DNA of 64,000 nucleotides from positions 1-64,000 of the forward strand of contig NZ_CBYM010000007.1 in assembly GCF_000577815.1 (NCBI RefSeq), written 5' to 3'. Positions 63,081-64,000 of the stretch are shown here, piece after piece (position 1 is the first letter of the stretch; every line of letters begins with the position of its first letter). Position numbers and translations under genes: made by a program. The notes under the pieces were generated by a model. It was not told the DNA's origin. It did no database searches and saw nothing but the letters and a program-made list of their open reading frames with translations. Origin of the DNA: Clostridium saudiense. GTDB lineage: Bacteria > Bacillota > Clostridia > Clostridiales > Clostridiaceae.

Positions 63081-64000
63081 TCAAGCAACAATATCTTTAT
63101 TACTTTTCTTACTTTTTATGAACCTAGCTTTTCTTATCATTTTATCATTAGCCATATTATACGTAATTGCTCCTGTACATACAAATATTATCCCTAACTG
63201 TGGTGCATATAATGTACAATCAACAATTCCTTGAATAATTACCATAGCATTTATAGATGCAATTAACGGTAACAACTTATTATGCTGCTTATATAATTTT
63301 ATCATATCTCTATATAAATTTAGTTTCACATATAAATAAATTCCTAATCCTACTACACCTACACCAACTAAAAAAGCAAGCCATAAATTATGTGGATGAA
63401 TTAAAAATGAAATAATTTTATTTTGTAAAGTAGGATCATCTTTAAAAATAAAATTTGATCCATGTTCAAATGTTCCAAGCAAACCCCACCCTAAAATTGG
63501 TTTTACTAAAAACATCTGAATTGCACCTTTCCATATTCCAACCCTTGAATTAAATGATGTTACAATTTCTCCTATAGGCGTTGTTTTTGCAACTTTATTC
63601 TGAACTGTCATAAATAAAATTGCCAATATACTTACTGTTATAGAAATAGCAATTAATCCTTTAAAATCTTTTTTTTCCTTCATCAAGTAATATATAAATA
63701 TTCCACCTACTAATGCTATAAAAGCACCTGATGATTCCGTTAACATCAATGCTATCACTATTAAAACAATTATAATATTATAAGTTACCCCTTCACTTTT
63801 ATCCTTTTTTGTACCTTTAAGATAAAATATTATTAAAATTATATTACCAAACCATGCACCTGTCATATTAGGATTTCCAAAGGAACTAAAAATCCTATGT
63901 TCTGGCATTCCAACTAATGTAAATGCTATTTTTTCTATAATGCCTCCTATAGCAGCAATAGTGCTCAAATATACCGTTGTTTTTAATACTGTATTAATTC
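63081..64000 (-). CDS. O-antigen ligase/Wzy-family membrane protein (5' end beyond window)
   Basis: The frame is open to the window edge, so the start lies outside; 306 codons are visible. A TTG at 63968 is just an internal codon. The chain has at least eight helices. FSSFGNPNMTGAWFGNIIL and GLLGTFEHGSNF with FLIHPHNLWLAFLVGVGVVG form the Wzy_C/O-antigen ligase core, with a conserved His in HPHNLWL. Such proteins join or polymerise lipid-linked glycans at the outer face of the membrane. The basic tail is cytoplasmic. Confidence 0.85.
   Translation of the reverse strand, partial: INTVLKTTVYLSTIAAIGGIIEKIAFTLVGMPEHRIFSSFGNPNMTGAWFGNIILIIFYLKGTKKDKSEGVTYNIIIVLIVIALMLTESSGAFIALVGGIFIYYLMKEKKDFKGLIAISITVSILAILFMTVQNKVAKTTPIGEIVTSFNSRVGIWKGAIQMFLVKPILGWGLLGTFEHGSNFIFKDDPTLQNKIISFLIHPHNLWLAFLVGVGVVGLGIYLYVKLNLYRDMIKLYKQHNKLLPLIASINAMVIIQGIVDCTLYAPQLGIIFVCTGAITYNMANDKMIRKARFIKSKKSNKDIVA

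Noticed and set aside
1-64000. CRISPR array, prophage or insertion sequence
   Set aside because: No regularly spaced repeats, integrase, transposase or phage structural genes were found.

Overview
The window is very AT-rich, compact, low-GC Gram-positive DNA. Its gene content points to a spore-forming Clostridium (sensu stricto): the sporulation genes yqfC/yqfD and a CotS-like coat kinase, the conserved block pgpH-ybeY-dgkA-cdd-era-recO, ppdK next to a CcpN-like regulator, dnaG-rpoD, a glycine riboswitch, a leucine T-box, and pflA. I cannot name the species from sequence alone. No phage, IS transposase, CRISPR array or plasmid gene is visible. Apart from a few accessory genes this is chromosomal core.

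Left part (1-26 kb). A secreted metallo-beta-lactamase-fold protein and an RNase H-like protein precede a Fur-box-controlled feoA-feoB-FeoB-associated operon. Next comes a run of eroded or non-catalytic paralogues: an AI-2E family permease split by an in-frame TGA, an ArgRS-like protein without its signature motifs, a Ppx/GppA-HD protein with altered phosphate-binding motifs, and an M50 (site-2 protease) homologue lacking all zinc ligands. An LCP cell-wall ligase with a 57-bp tandem duplication, arginase, a DEDDh exonuclease and pflA follow. An XRE-cupin regulator heads a complete potABCD polyamine importer. After acylphosphatase and a GH73 glucosaminidase, two RNA-controlled genes appear on the minus strand: an AGCS symporter behind a tandem glycine riboswitch, and leuA behind a T-box with a CTC (Leu) specifier. 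The matching tRNA-Leu(GAG) lies about 1.1 kb upstream of that T-box. A K+ channel follows.

Middle (26-41 kb). A sugar-utilisation block on the minus strand holds an MsmX/MalK-type ATPase, two tandem PucR-type regulators, a LacI regulator and malQ, with three copies of one LacI-type operator in the spacers. Stress and accessory genes follow: Tpx with a highly charged helical protein, a LuxR-HTH/DUF2087 regulator beside a GNAT remnant, a stand-alone molybdopterin oxidoreductase, a ClC chloride transporter and a TVP38 protein. The RNase P RNA gene is on the plus strand.

Right part (40-64 kb) is almost entirely minus strand. It carries housekeeping operons: trmK-nif3, dnaG-rpoD, dgt, ppdK-ccpN, ybeY-dgkA/PAP2-cdd-era-recO-DUF4342, pgpH, yqfCD, rpsU, HIT, and prmA-rsmE-mtaB. 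The yqeY gene expected after rpsU is a pseudogene. The heat-shock genes (hrcA-grpE-dnaK-dnaJ) commonly found upstream of prmA are replaced here by an O-antigen ligase-like gene that runs off the window edge. Many ORF starts were moved to the ATG/TTG/GTG/CTG that follows a good ribosome binding site.
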